From Streptomyces sp. CB01201 (GTDB taxonomy: Bacteria > Actinomycetota > Actinomycetes > Streptomycetales > Streptomycetaceae): a stretch of 64,000 nt of DNA. The stretch lies in the NCBI RefSeq assembly GCF_002803085.1, contig NZ_NNBJ01000012.1, forward strand, positions 124,001 to 188,000, written 5' to 3'. Made by a program: the position numbers and the translations under genes. The notes under the pieces were generated by a model that was not told where the DNA came from, did no database searches, and saw only the letters and a program-made list of their open reading frames with translations. Below are positions 1 to 8,745 of this stretch, in pieces; position 1 is the stretch's first letter; every line of letters starts with the position of its first letter.

Positions 1-312
1 GAGCACGGTCACGGCCTCGGCGAACGGGCGCAGCGCCCGGAACACCACTCCGCCGCGCGTCGGATGCGCGCCGAGCAGGGAGTGCGGGTCGTGGTGCCCG
101 CCCGCGAGCAGACGGCCCCGCTCCGCCGCGTCGAGGGCGGGGGCGGGCCGTACGCCGCGGCTCGCGGCCCGGCGGGGCGCGGGCGGCTTCTTGGCGGCCT
201 TGGCCGGCGCCTTGGCCGGCTTCGCCGCGGCCTTGGCGGGCTTCGCCGCCGCCACGGGTTCGGCGGTGCCGGGAGCGGGCTCGGAGGAGTTGCGGGCGGG
301 GCGGGGGGTCAC
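1..312 (-). CDS. glgB: 1,4-alpha-glucan branching enzyme, N-terminal part (cut by window edge)
   Basis: This is the first ~104 codons of a GH13 branching enzyme that introduces alpha-1,6 branches into the linear glucan made by GlgE. After a low-complexity Ala/Lys/Pro leader (repeated AAKPAKA) comes the typical GlgB beginning, HHDPHSLLGAHP followed by RALRPFAEAVTVL, which belongs to the N-terminal CBM48-like module. Start choice: a GTG at 312 has a perfect GAGGAGG Shine-Dalgarno at 321-327, 8 nt upstream; an in-frame ATG at 339 lacks one. It lies 39 nt downstream of the pep2 stop and is probably the last gene of the glgE-treS-pep2-glgB operon. The catalytic domain is outside the window. Confidence 0.88.
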   Translation of the reverse strand, partial: MTPRPARNSSEPAPGTAEPVAAAKPAKAAAKPAKAPAKAAKKPPAPRRAASRGVRPAPALDAAERGRLLAGGHHDPHSLLGAHPTRGGVVFRALRPFAEAVTVL

Positions 313-351
313 GGGGTCGGCCTCCTCAAGTGGCTTCATTCCGGGGCGGGT

Positions 352-1719
352 TCAGGATCCGGCCAGACGGCGGACCGCCGCCATCGGCACGGCCAGCCAG
401 TCGGGTCGGTGCCGGGCCTCGTAGAGCACCTCGTACACCGCCTTGTCGGTCTCGTACGCGCGCAGCAGCTCGGGGGTGTCGCGTGGGTCGGCGCCCGACC
501 GGGCCGCGTATCCGTCGCAGTACGCGGCCCGGCACTCCTTGGCCCACTGCGGGTCGGGGGGCCGCGCGGTGCAGGAGGCGTAGTCGAAGGAGCGGAGCAT
601 GCCCGCGACATCGCGGACCGGCGGCTGGGGGCGGCGGCGCTCGGCGAGCGGCCGGGCCGGCTCGCCCTCGAAGTCGATCACCGACCAGGACCCGTCGGCG
701 GGCCGCAGCGCCTGACCCAGGTGCAGATCGCCGTGCACGCGCTGGGCCGTGCCCGCCGAATCGAGGGCCGCGACCGCCTCGAACGCGGCCCGCAGGCCGG
801 GTACGTGGGGCGCGAGCGCGGGCACCGCCTGGGCGGTGGCGTCCAGCCGCTCGGTCATCGCGGCGGCGATGGCGGCCGTCTGCGGACGGCCGAGGGTGAT
901 CGGCGGGAAGGCGTCGGCCAGAGCCAGGTGCACCTCGGCGGTGGCCTGCCCGAGCTCGAACGCCTGCCGGGCGAAGGGCCGGCCCTGGGCGAGCGAGGCG
1001 AGCGCCAGGGTCCAGCCGTCGTCGGCGCCGCGCAGGAACGGCTGGAGCACGCCGAGGGTCGCCTCCTCCGGCTCGGAGGTGCGGAACCAGGCGACGGGAG
1101 CCGGCACCCGGTCGCAGCCCTGGCGGGCCAGCGCCCACGGCAGCTCCAGATCCGGATTGACGCCCGGCTGCACCCGCCGGAAGACCTTGAGAATGAACGT
1201 ATCTCCGTACACCAGTGAGGAGTTGGACTGCTCCACGCCGAGCAGGCGCGGCGCGAGCCCCGGCGGGATCGTCACCTCGGGGTCGTGCTCGAAGCTGAGC
1301 GGGCCGACCGTGCCCGGGGTGCGCAGCCGCTCCAGGAGCAGGGCCGCGGACTGCGGGTCCTGGAGGGCGTCGTAGACCGTCCGCCCGGCCAGCGGGCCCT
1401 GGCTCGCGTGGCCGATGAGGGCGGGGGCGAGCCGTGGCGGGAGCTGGTCGCGTACGCCGATCAGGAGCTGGTAGCAGTCGGCCGGCACCGGCGCCGCGTC
1501 GGCGGGCAGCGCCAGGGGTGCGTGCTCGGCGCGGACGAGCAGATGCAGGAAGCCGGGCAGCAGCTCGGTCGCGGTGAGCAGCACGAAATCGGTCACGGGC
1601 CGCCCCTTGCCCGCGAACCAGCGCTGCCGGGGCAGCCATTCGTGCAGGAGCGGGGCGAGCGAGGTCAGCAGCCGGGTGGGTGGGAGGCCGGTGGTACGGG
1701 GCGGTGCGGCCTTCGGCAT
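352..1719 (-). CDS. pep2: Maltokinase (maltose 1-phosphate forming)
   Basis: A 455-residue protein of the Mak/Pep2 family. It phosphorylates maltose with ATP to maltose 1-phosphate, the donor used by GlgE. Visible signatures are the N-terminal cap motif RWFAGKGRPV and the kinase-fold catalytic loop HGDLHLGQAL followed by IDFEGEPARPLAERR, which contains the metal-binding Asp of this aminoglycoside-phosphotransferase-like fold. The ATG at 1719 is preceded by AAAGGA 9 nt upstream; a GTG at 1746 is less likely. It sits between treS (145 nt upstream) and glgB. In several actinobacteria TreS and Pep2 form a complex or fusion; here they are separate genes. The length is usual for the family. Confidence 0.93.
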   Translation of the reverse strand: MPKAAPPRTTGLPPTRLLTSLAPLLHEWLPRQRWFAGKGRPVTDFVLLTATELLPGFLHLLVRAEHAPLALPADAAPVPADCYQLLIGVRDQLPPRLAPALIGHASQGPLAGRTVYDALQDPQSAALLLERLRTPGTVGPLSFEHDPEVTIPPGLAPRLLGVEQSNSSLVYGDTFILKVFRRVQPGVNPDLELPWALARQGCDRVPAPVAWFRTSEPEEATLGVLQPFLRGADDGWTLALASLAQGRPFARQAFELGQATAEVHLALADAFPPITLGRPQTAAIAAAMTERLDATAQAVPALAPHVPGLRAAFEAVAALDSAGTAQRVHGDLHLGQALRPADGSWSVIDFEGEPARPLAERRRPQPPVRDVAGMLRSFDYASCTARPPDPQWAKECRAAYCDGYAARSGADPRDTPELLRAYETDKAVYEVLYEARHRPDWLAVPMAAVRRLAGS

Positions 1720-1863
1720 GGCGGCGCATCCTTTCCCCGGGCACACAATCGATTTGCGCAGAGTGTCCCGGATTGCAACAGAAGCTGTCCGGCGGCGCGC
1801 GGGGTTCGGGTTTCAGAGTGCCCCGGGCGGAGCGGTGGAAACCCGCCCCGCCCCGGGCGACGG

Positions 1864-3579
1864 TCAGCCGATGGCGGGTGGAACGGGGTCCTTCCGCAGC
1901 CGGAACCAGTAGAAACCGTGGCCGGCCAGGGTGAGCAGATACGGCCATTCGCCGATGGCGGGGAAGCGCACTCCGCCGATCAGCTCCACCGGGTGCATCC
2001 CGTTGAACGCCCTCAGATCCAGCTCGGTGGGCTGCGGGAAGCGCGAGAAGTTGTGCACGCACAGCACCAGGTCGTCGCCGCGCTCGCGCAGGAAGGCGAG
2101 CACGGCCGGGTTCGACGACATCAGCTCGGTGTACGAGCCGAGCCCGAAGGCCGGGTTCTGCTTGCGGATCTCGATCATCCGCCGGGTCCAGTGCAGGAGC
2201 GAGGACGGCGAGGCCATGGCCGCCTCGACGTTGGTCACCTGGTAGCCGTAGACCGGGTCCATGATCGTGGGCAGATAGAGCCGGCCCGGGTCGCAGGAGG
2301 AGAAGCCCGCGTTGCGGTCGGGCGTCCACTGCATCGGGGTGCGCACCGCGTCGCGGTCGCCGAGCCAGATGTTGTCGCCCATCCCGATCTCGTCGCCGTA
2401 GTACAGGATCGGCGAGCCGGGCAGCGAGAGCAGCAGCGCGGTGAACAGCTCGATCTGGTTGCGGTCGTTGTCGAGCAGCGGGGCGAGCCGGCGCCGGATG
2501 CCGATGTTGGCCCGCATCCGCGGGTCCTTGGCGTACTCGGCGTACATGTAGTCGCGCTCTTCGTCCGTGACCATCTCAAGCGTGAGCTCGTCGTGGTTGC
2601 GCAGGAAGATGCCCCACTGGGCGTTCCTCGGGATCGCCGGGGTCTTGGCGAGGATTTCCGAGACCGGATAGCGCGACTCGCGGCGCACCGCCATGAAGAT
2701 GCGCGGCATCACCGGGAAGTGGAACGCCATGTGGCACTCGTCGCCGCCCTTGGCGTAGTCGCCGAAGTAGTCGACGACGTCCTCGGGCCACTGGTTGGCC
2801 TCGGCGAGCAGCACGGTGTCCGGGTAGCTCGCGTCGATCTCGGCCCGTACCCGCTTGAGGAACTCATGCGTTGCCGGAAGGTTTTCGCAGTTGGTTCCCT
2901 CCTCCTGGTACAGGTACGGCACGGCGTCCAGGCGGAAGCCGTCGATGCCGAGGTCGAGCCAGAAGCGCAGCGCGGAGACGATCTCCTCCTGCACGGCCGG
3001 GTTCTCGTAGTTGAGATCGGGCTGGTGCGAGAAGAAGCGGTGCCAGTAGTACTGCTTGCGGACCGGGTCGAAGGTCCAGTTGGACGTCTCGGTGTCGACG
3101 AAGATGATCCGCGCGTCCTGGAACTGCTTGTCGTCGTCGGCCCAGACGTAGTAGTCGCCGTAGGGGCCCTCCGGGTCCCGGCGGGACTCCTGGAACCACT
3201 CGTGCTGGTCGCTGGTGTGGTTCATCACGAAGTCGATGATCACGCGCATGCCGCGCTGGTGGGCGGCGTCGACGAACTCGACGAAGTCGGCGAGGTCGCC
3301 GAACTCCGGCAGCACGGCGGTGTAGTCCGAGACGTCGTAACCGCCGTCGCGCAGCGGGGATTTGAAGAACGGCGGCAGCCAGAGACAGTCGACACCCAGC
3401 CATTGCAGGTAGTCCAGCTTGGCGGTGATGCCCTTGAGATCCCCGACGCCGTCGCCGTTGCTGTCCTGGAAGGACCGCACGAGCACCTCGTAGAACACCG
3501 CTCGCTTGAACCACTCGGGGTCGCGGTCCTTGGCTGGGGTGTCCTCGAAGGTGTCGTGGACGGGCTCGTTGACGATCAT
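1864..3579 (-). CDS. treS: Trehalose synthase / maltose alpha-D-glucosyltransferase
   Basis: A 571-residue GH13 enzyme that interconverts trehalose and maltose. It opens with WFKRAVFYEVLVRSF and DSNGDGVGDLKG, the usual TreS beginning, followed by the (beta/alpha)8 barrel. The nucleophile region is DGFRLDAVPYLYQEEG, the acid/base Glu lies in VLLAEANQWP, and the third acidic residue is in FLRNHDELTLEM. The C-terminal beta domain ends at HGFYWFRL. Its ATG overlaps the glgE TGA (ATGA at 3576-3579), so the two are translationally coupled; GGAGGG lies 11 nt upstream. TreS supplies maltose to Pep2 from stored trehalose. There is no maltokinase domain fusion. Confidence 0.95.
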   Translation of the reverse strand: MIVNEPVHDTFEDTPAKDRDPEWFKRAVFYEVLVRSFQDSNGDGVGDLKGITAKLDYLQWLGVDCLWLPPFFKSPLRDGGYDVSDYTAVLPEFGDLADFVEFVDAAHQRGMRVIIDFVMNHTSDQHEWFQESRRDPEGPYGDYYVWADDDKQFQDARIIFVDTETSNWTFDPVRKQYYWHRFFSHQPDLNYENPAVQEEIVSALRFWLDLGIDGFRLDAVPYLYQEEGTNCENLPATHEFLKRVRAEIDASYPDTVLLAEANQWPEDVVDYFGDYAKGGDECHMAFHFPVMPRIFMAVRRESRYPVSEILAKTPAIPRNAQWGIFLRNHDELTLEMVTDEERDYMYAEYAKDPRMRANIGIRRRLAPLLDNDRNQIELFTALLLSLPGSPILYYGDEIGMGDNIWLGDRDAVRTPMQWTPDRNAGFSSCDPGRLYLPTIMDPVYGYQVTNVEAAMASPSSLLHWTRRMIEIRKQNPAFGLGSYTELMSSNPAVLAFLRERGDDLVLCVHNFSRFPQPTELDLRAFNGMHPVELIGGVRFPAIGEWPYLLTLAGHGFYWFRLRKDPVPPAIG

Positions 3580-5675
3580 GGTGTGGGTGACCCTCCGATC
3601 GGCGGGGACGGTCGCAGGACCAGGATGTGCGCGGGCGCTCGGCCCGGCTCTAGGCGCACGTAGTTGGCCCTGCCCCAGTGGTAGGTCTCTCCGGTGAGCT
3701 CGTCGCGCACCGGGACGGTCTCGTCCCATGCGAGGCCGAGCGCCGGCATGTCCAACGAGACCGTGGCCTCCTGGGTGTGGTGGGGGTCGAGGTTGGCGAC
3801 CACCACAACGGTGTTCGATCCCGAGCGCTTGCTGTAGGCGATCAGCGCCTCGTTGTCCGTCTCGTGAAAGTGGACCGAGCGCAGCTGCCGCAGCGCCGGA
3901 TGGCGACGCCTGATGCGGTTGAGGGTGGTGATCAAGGGCGCGATGGAGCGGCCCGAGCGCTCGGCCGACTCCCAGTCGCGGGGCCGGAGTTGGTACTTCT
4001 CCGAGTCCAGGTACTCCTCGCTGCCCGGCTTGGCCGGGGTGTTCTCGCACAGCTCGTACCCGGCGTAGACGCCCCAGGTGGGGGAGAGCGTCGCGGCGAG
4101 CACGGCCCGCACCTCGAAGGCCGGGCGGCCGCCGTCCTGGAGGTAGCCGTGCAGGATGTCCGGCGTGTTCACGAAGAAGTTGGGCCGCATGTAGGGCGCA
4201 CTCTCGCCCGCCAGTTCGGTGACGTATTCGGTGAGCTCGTGCTTGCTGTTGCGCCAGGTGAAGTACGTGTACGACTGCTGGAACCCGATCTTGCCGAGCG
4301 TGTGCATCATCGCGGGCCGGGTGAAGGCCTCGGCCAGGAAGATCACGTCCGGGTCGGAGCCGTTGATCTCGGCGATGACCCTGTCCCAGAAGACCACCGG
4401 CTTGGTGTGCGGGTTGTCGACGCGGAAGATCCGCACGCCGTGCCCCATCCAGAACCCCAGCAGCCGGACGGTCTCCTCGATCAGGCCCGGCATGTCCTCG
4501 TCGAAGGCGATCGGATAGATGTCCTGGTACTTCTTCGGCGGGTTCTCGGCGTACGCGATCGTCCCGTCCGCCCGGTGGTGGAACCACTCGGGGTGCTTCT
4601 GGACCCAGGGGTGGTCGGGGGAGCACTGGAGCGCGAAGTCGAGGGCCACCTCCAGACGCAGATCGCGGGCGGCGGCCACGAAGGCGTCGAAGTCGTCCAG
4701 GGTGCCGAGGTCGGGGTGGACCGCGTCGTGGCCGCCGTCCGCCGAGCCGATCGCCCACGGCACGCCGACGTCCCACTTCCTGGCCGTCAGGGAATTGTTG
4801 GCGCCCTTGCGGTGGGTGGTGCCGATGGGGTGGATCGGCGGCAGGTAGACCACGTCGAAGCCCATCGCGGCGACCGCCGGAAGGCGCTCGGCCGCGGTGC
4901 GGAAGGTGCCGGAGACCGGCTTGCCGCGCGCCTTGACCACGGCTCCCTCCGAGCGCGGGAACAGCTCGTACCAGGAGCCGAACAGGGCGCGCTCGCGCTC
5001 GACGAGCAGCGGCATCGGGGCCGAGGCGGTGACCAGGTCGCGCAGCGGGTGCGTGGCGAGGGCCGCGTCGACCTCCGGCGCGAGGGCGGCCGCGAGGCGG
5101 GCCGCGGGGGTGCGGCGGGTGTCGCGCAGGGCGTCCACCGCGGCGAGCACCGTCTCGCGCCGGCCCTTGGTCTTGGGTACCCCGGCGGCGGCCCGCTCGT
5201 AGAGCGCGGCGCCCTCGGCCAGGACCAGGTCGGTGTCCTGGCGGGCCGGGATCTTGATGCCGGCGTGGTGGCGCCAGGTCGCGACCGGATCGCTCCAGGC
5301 CTCGACCGTGTACGTCCAGCGGCCCTCGGCACCGGCGACGATCTCGGCGCCCCAGCGGTCGGTGCCGGGGGCGAGTTCGCGCATGGGCGTGAAGGGGCCC
5401 GGGCGCCCACCGGGATCTCTGAGCACGACATTGGCGGCGACGGCGTCGTGGCCCTCGCGGAAGACGGTGGCGGTGACCTGGAAGCTCTCCCCGGTCACCG
5501 CCTTGGCGGGCCTGGTGCCGCACTCGACGGCGGGGCGTACGTCGAGGACGGGAATGCGGCCGATTGACGGGTTCGGGTTCACGGGCTCACCTGCGGGTGA
5601 TTGGTAGGGTTTGCCGCGTTTGCGGGAATCTGTCCTTTTTAACTGCTCCGTTGACGGCTGACCGGCTGCGGGCAT
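3576..5675 (-). CDS. glgE: Alpha-1,4-glucan:maltose-1-phosphate maltosyltransferase
   Basis: A 699-residue GH13_3 enzyme that extends linear alpha-1,4-glucans with maltosyl units from maltose 1-phosphate. The N-terminal domain begins at GRIPVLDVRP. The catalytic barrel shows GFDVVYLPPIHPIGTTHRKG, the nucleophile Asp in RIFRVDNPHTKP and the acid/base Glu in VIFLAEAFTRP. The C-terminal part has LSPTWGVYAGYELCEN and SEEYLDSEKYQL, both strongly conserved in Streptomyces GlgE. I take ATG 5675 because AGGAG lies 5 nt upstream. GTG 5582 is the alternative: it gives a product closer to the usual start and also has a weak ribosome site. First gene of a four-gene operon. Streptomyces often carry two copies of this operon; only one is in view. 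Confidence 0.95.
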   Translation of the reverse strand: MPAAGQPSTEQLKRTDSRKRGKPYQSPAGEPVNPNPSIGRIPVLDVRPAVECGTRPAKAVTGESFQVTATVFREGHDAVAANVVLRDPGGRPGPFTPMRELAPGTDRWGAEIVAGAEGRWTYTVEAWSDPVATWRHHAGIKIPARQDTDLVLAEGAALYERAAAGVPKTKGRRETVLAAVDALRDTRRTPAARLAAALAPEVDAALATHPLRDLVTASAPMPLLVERERALFGSWYELFPRSEGAVVKARGKPVSGTFRTAAERLPAVAAMGFDVVYLPPIHPIGTTHRKGANNSLTARKWDVGVPWAIGSADGGHDAVHPDLGTLDDFDAFVAAARDLRLEVALDFALQCSPDHPWVQKHPEWFHHRADGTIAYAENPPKKYQDIYPIAFDEDMPGLIEETVRLLGFWMGHGVRIFRVDNPHTKPVVFWDRVIAEINGSDPDVIFLAEAFTRPAMMHTLGKIGFQQSYTYFTWRNSKHELTEYVTELAGESAPYMRPNFFVNTPDILHGYLQDGGRPAFEVRAVLAATLSPTWGVYAGYELCENTPAKPGSEEYLDSEKYQLRPRDWESAERSGRSIAPLITTLNRIRRRHPALRQLRSVHFHETDNEALIAYSKRSGSNTVVVVANLDPHHTQEATVSLDMPALGLAWDETVPVRDELTGETYHWGRANYVRLEPGRAPAHILVLRPSPPIGGSPTP

Positions 5676-6030
5676 GGCCGCTCCTGTCCGCGTTCACTCG
5701 AATGGCGTGCGGGAGAGACTGCGGGAATGCGTTACCGGATGAGCCTTCCACGGTGTACGGGTGGGCATTCCGGCAGCTTGTTAACTACCTGCCCGTAATG
5801 ATTTCGGACAGATGAGCGCACCGGACATCCGTGACCCGTGGCCGAACTCCGCCTGTACGGCCGATACGTGACGGTCCATCAGAGTGGCGGGGCGAAAAGC
5901 GGAATCCGGGGGACCGGCCGCGAGGCGCTGTGGTTGGCGGGGCGCGTCGGCACTACCTTCGGGGGTGAAGGAGGGGCGCACATCGCGGTGTGCCCACCCC
6001 GATACGTACGTCCCCTGCAAAGGTGGAAGC
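5676..6030. promoter_or_regulatory. Divergent promoter region between glgE and glgP
   Basis: About 355 bp with no supportable gene. It must hold the promoters for the glgE operon (minus) and glgP (plus). The stretch 5770-5815 is noticeably more AT-rich than its surroundings (GTTAACTACC, GTAATGATTT), which fits a promoter, but I cannot assign -35/-10 boxes with confidence. Confidence 0.4.
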
Positions 6031-8661
6031 GTGAAGGCAATCCGTCGATTCACCGTGCGCCCTGTCCTGCCCGACGCCCTGAGGCCGCTCAGCGATCTCG
6101 CGCGCAATCTGCGCTGGTCCTGGCACACCGAGACCAGAGAACTCTTCCAGTCCGTGGACCCCGACGGCTGGCGGGCGGCCGGCGGGGACCCGGTGCGGCT
6201 GCTCGGCTCCGTCGGTGCCGCCCGGCTCGACTCGCTCGCCCAGGACCGTCGCTTCCTGCGCCGGCTCACCGCCGCCGCCGACGACCTCGACGACTATCTG
6301 CACGGCCGCCGCTGGTACCAGGAACAGAGCGGCGAACTCCCTTGTGCCATCGGCTACTTCTCGCCCGAGTTCGGCATCACCGCGGCCCTGCCCCAATACT
6401 CCGGCGGCCTCGGCATCCTCGCCGGGGACCACCTCAAATCCGCCAGCGACCTCGGCGTACCGCTGATCGGGGTCGGCCTCCTCTACCGGCACGGCTACTT
6501 CCGCCAGTCGCTCTCGCGCGAGGGCTGGCAGCAGGAGCACTACCCGCTGCTCGACCCCAATGAGCTGCCCGTCTCGCTCCTTCGGGAGGAGGACGGCAGC
6601 CCGGCCAGGGTCTCGCTCGCGCTGCCCGGCGGGCGCGCGCTGCACGCCAACGTCTGGCTGGCCCGGGTCGGCCGGGTGCCGCTTCTGATGCTCGACTCGG
6701 ACGTCGAGGACAACGCGCCCGGCGAGCGCGACGTCACCGACCGGCTGTACGGCGGCGGCAGCGAGCACCGGCTGCTCCAGGAGATGCTGCTCGGCATCGG
6801 CGGGGTGCGCGCGGTGCGCACGTACTGCCGTCTCACCGGCCACCCGGCGCCCGAGGTGTTCCACACCAACGAGGGCCATGCCGGGTTCCTCGGGCTCGAA
6901 CGCATCCGTGAACTCGCGGGCGAGGGGATGGAGTTCGACGCCGCGCTCGAATCGGTGCGGGCCGGGACCGTGTTCACCACGCACACCCCGGTGCCGGCCG
7001 GGATCGACCGCTTCGACCGCGAGCTGGTCGCCCGCCACCTCGGCGACGACGGCGAGCTGCCGGGTGTCGACGTGGAGCGGATCCTCCGGCTCGGCATGGA
7101 GACCTACCCCGGCGGCGAGCCGAACCTCTTCAACATGGCGGTCATGGGACTGCGGCTCGCCCAGCGCGCCAACGGGGTCTCGACCCTGCACGGCGCCGTC
7201 AGCCGGGAGATGTTCGCGGGGCTCTGGCCGGGCTTCGACGCGCAGGAGGTGCCGATCACCTCCGTCACCAACGGGGTGCACGCCCCGACCTGGGTGGCGC
7301 CCGAGGTCATGCGGCTCGGCGCCCGCCAGATCGGCGCGGGCCGCACCGAGGACGCGCTGAGCGTGGGCGGCTCGGAGCGCTGGGACGCGGTCGCCGACAT
7401 CCCGGACGCCGAGATCTGGGAGCTGCGCCGGGAGCTGCGCGAGCAGCTCGTCGTCGAGGCCCGCGAGCGGCTGCGCGCCTCCTGGCGCCAGCGCGGCGCC
7501 GGATCGGCCGAACTGGGCTGGATCGACGGGGTGTTGAGCCCCGACGTGCTCACCATCGGCTTCGCCCGGCGGGTCCCCTCGTACAAGCGGCTCACGCTGA
7601 TGCTGCGCGACCGGGACCGGCTGATGGAGCTGCTCCTGCATCCGACCCGGCCGGTGCAGATCGTCGTCGCGGGCAAGGCGCACCCGGCCGACGACGGCGG
7701 CAAGCGCCTGGTCCAGGAACTGGTGCGGTTCGCCGACGACCCGAGGGTGCGCCACCGGATCGTGTTCCTGCCCGACTACGGCATGGCAATGGCGCAGAAG
7801 CTCTACCCGGGCTGCGACGTCTGGCTCAACAATCCGCTGCGCCCCTTGGAGGCCTGTGGGACGAGCGGCATGAAGGCGGCCCTGAACGGCTGCCTCAACC
7901 TGTCCGTCCTGGACGGCTGGTGGGACGAATGGTTCGAGCCCGACTTCGGCTGGGCCATCCCGACCGCCGACGGCGCGGCCACCGACGAGGACCGGCGCGA
8001 CGAACTGGAGGCCAACGCGCTGTACGACCTCATCGAGGACCGGGTCGCCCCGCGCTTCTACGACCGGGGCGCGGCCGGCCTGCCGGACCGCTGGATCGAG
8101 ATGGTCCGCCAGACCCTCACCACGCTCGGCCCGAAGGTGCTCGCGGGCCGGATGGTGCGGGAGTACGTGACCCGCCTCTACGCGCCCGCCGCCGCGGCCC
8201 ATCGGGTCCTGGACCCCTCCACCGCCGGGGAGTTGGCGCAGTGGAAGGCGCGGGTGCGCGGTGCCTGGCCGCGGGTCGCGGTCGACCACGTCGAGGCACT
8301 GGCCCCGGTCGCGGCCCCGAACGGCACCGCGGAACTCGGCTCCACCCTCGCGCTCAAGGTCCGGGTCGCGCTCGGCGAGCTCGGGCCCGACGACGTGGAG
8401 GTGCAGGCCGTGGCGGGCCGGGTGGACGCGGCCGACGCCATCGCGGACGCCGAGACCTTCCCGCTGAAGCCGACGGGCGGCCCCGATCTGGAGGGCCGCT
8501 GGATGTACGAGGGGCCTCTGGCGCTCGACCGCACGGGCCCGTTCGGCTACACGGTCCGGGTGCTTCCGGCCCACCGCCACCTCGCGACCCACGCGGAGCT
8601 GGGCCTGGTGGCCGGCCCGACCGGGACGACCGGGGAGGGCGCGGGCGTGCTCATGCGCTGA
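6031..8661 (+). CDS. glgP: Alpha-glucan (glycogen/maltodextrin) phosphorylase with DUF3417 N-terminus
   Basis: An 876-residue GT35 phosphorylase that releases glucose 1-phosphate from alpha-1,4-glucan. It starts with a DUF3417 module (RFTVRPVLPDALRPL, then NLRWSWHTETRELF) typical of the actinobacterial and archaeal type. The phosphorylase core includes CAIGYFSPEFGI, HTNEGHAGFLGLERI, RRVPSYKRLTL and the PLP site GTSGMKAALNG, with the PLP-binding Lys at residue 615. A C-terminal extension of about 120 residues follows. The GTG start at 6031 is preceded by AAAGGTGG. The gene is divergent from the glgE operon, so synthesis and breakdown of the same polymer can be controlled from one intergenic region. 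A strong hairpin terminator follows at 8691. Confidence 0.95.
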   Translation: MKAIRRFTVRPVLPDALRPLSDLARNLRWSWHTETRELFQSVDPDGWRAAGGDPVRLLGSVGAARLDSLAQDRRFLRRLTAAADDLDDYLHGRRWYQEQSGELPCAIGYFSPEFGITAALPQYSGGLGILAGDHLKSASDLGVPLIGVGLLYRHGYFRQSLSREGWQQEHYPLLDPNELPVSLLREEDGSPARVSLALPGGRALHANVWLARVGRVPLLMLDSDVEDNAPGERDVTDRLYGGGSEHRLLQEMLLGIGGVRAVRTYCRLTGHPAPEVFHTNEGHAGFLGLERIRELAGEGMEFDAALESVRAGTVFTTHTPVPAGIDRFDRELVARHLGDDGELPGVDVERILRLGMETYPGGEPNLFNMAVMGLRLAQRANGVSTLHGAVSREMFAGLWPGFDAQEVPITSVTNGVHAPTWVAPEVMRLGARQIGAGRTEDALSVGGSERWDAVADIPDAEIWELRRELREQLVVEARERLRASWRQRGAGSAELGWIDGVLSPDVLTIGFARRVPSYKRLTLMLRDRDRLMELLLHPTRPVQIVVAGKAHPADDGGKRLVQELVRFADDPRVRHRIVFLPDYGMAMAQKLYPGCDVWLNNPLRPLEACGTSGMKAALNGCLNLSVLDGWWDEWFEPDFGWAIPTADGAATDEDRRDELEANALYDLIEDRVAPRFYDRGAAGLPDRWIEMVRQTLTTLGPKVLAGRMVREYVTRLYAPAAAAHRVLDPSTAGELAQWKARVRGAWPRVAVDHVEALAPVAAPNGTAELGSTLALKVRVALGELGPDDVEVQAVAGRVDAADAIADAETFPLKPTGGPDLEGRWMYEGPLALDRTGPFGYTVRVLPAHRHLATHAELGLVAGPTGTTGEGAGVLMR

Positions 8662-8690
8662 GCCCGGTCCTGCTGCACCCGGACATGGGC

Positions 8691-8721
8691 GGTGCCCGGA
8701 GCCTCGTGGGCTCCGGGCACC
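8691..8721. terminator. Bidirectional hairpin terminator between glgP and the M4 protease gene
   Basis: GGTGCCCGGAGC and its exact reverse complement GCTCCGGGCACC form a 12-bp stem with a 7-nt loop. It is followed by TTCACTTT on the plus strand and lies between two convergent genes. Confidence 0.85.
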
Positions 8722-8745
8722 TTCACTTTCCGGCCAGCCGCCTGG

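Noticed and set aside
5953..8592. 879-codon minus-strand ORF opposite glgP
   Set aside because: Shadow of the phosphorylase gene; no recognisable domain and no ribosome site.
8662..8690. tRNA or other RNA gene in the short spacers
   Set aside because: No cloverleaf, no T-loop GTTCRA consensus in a tRNA context was found here or elsewhere in the window; only terminator hairpins and the glycine riboswitch.
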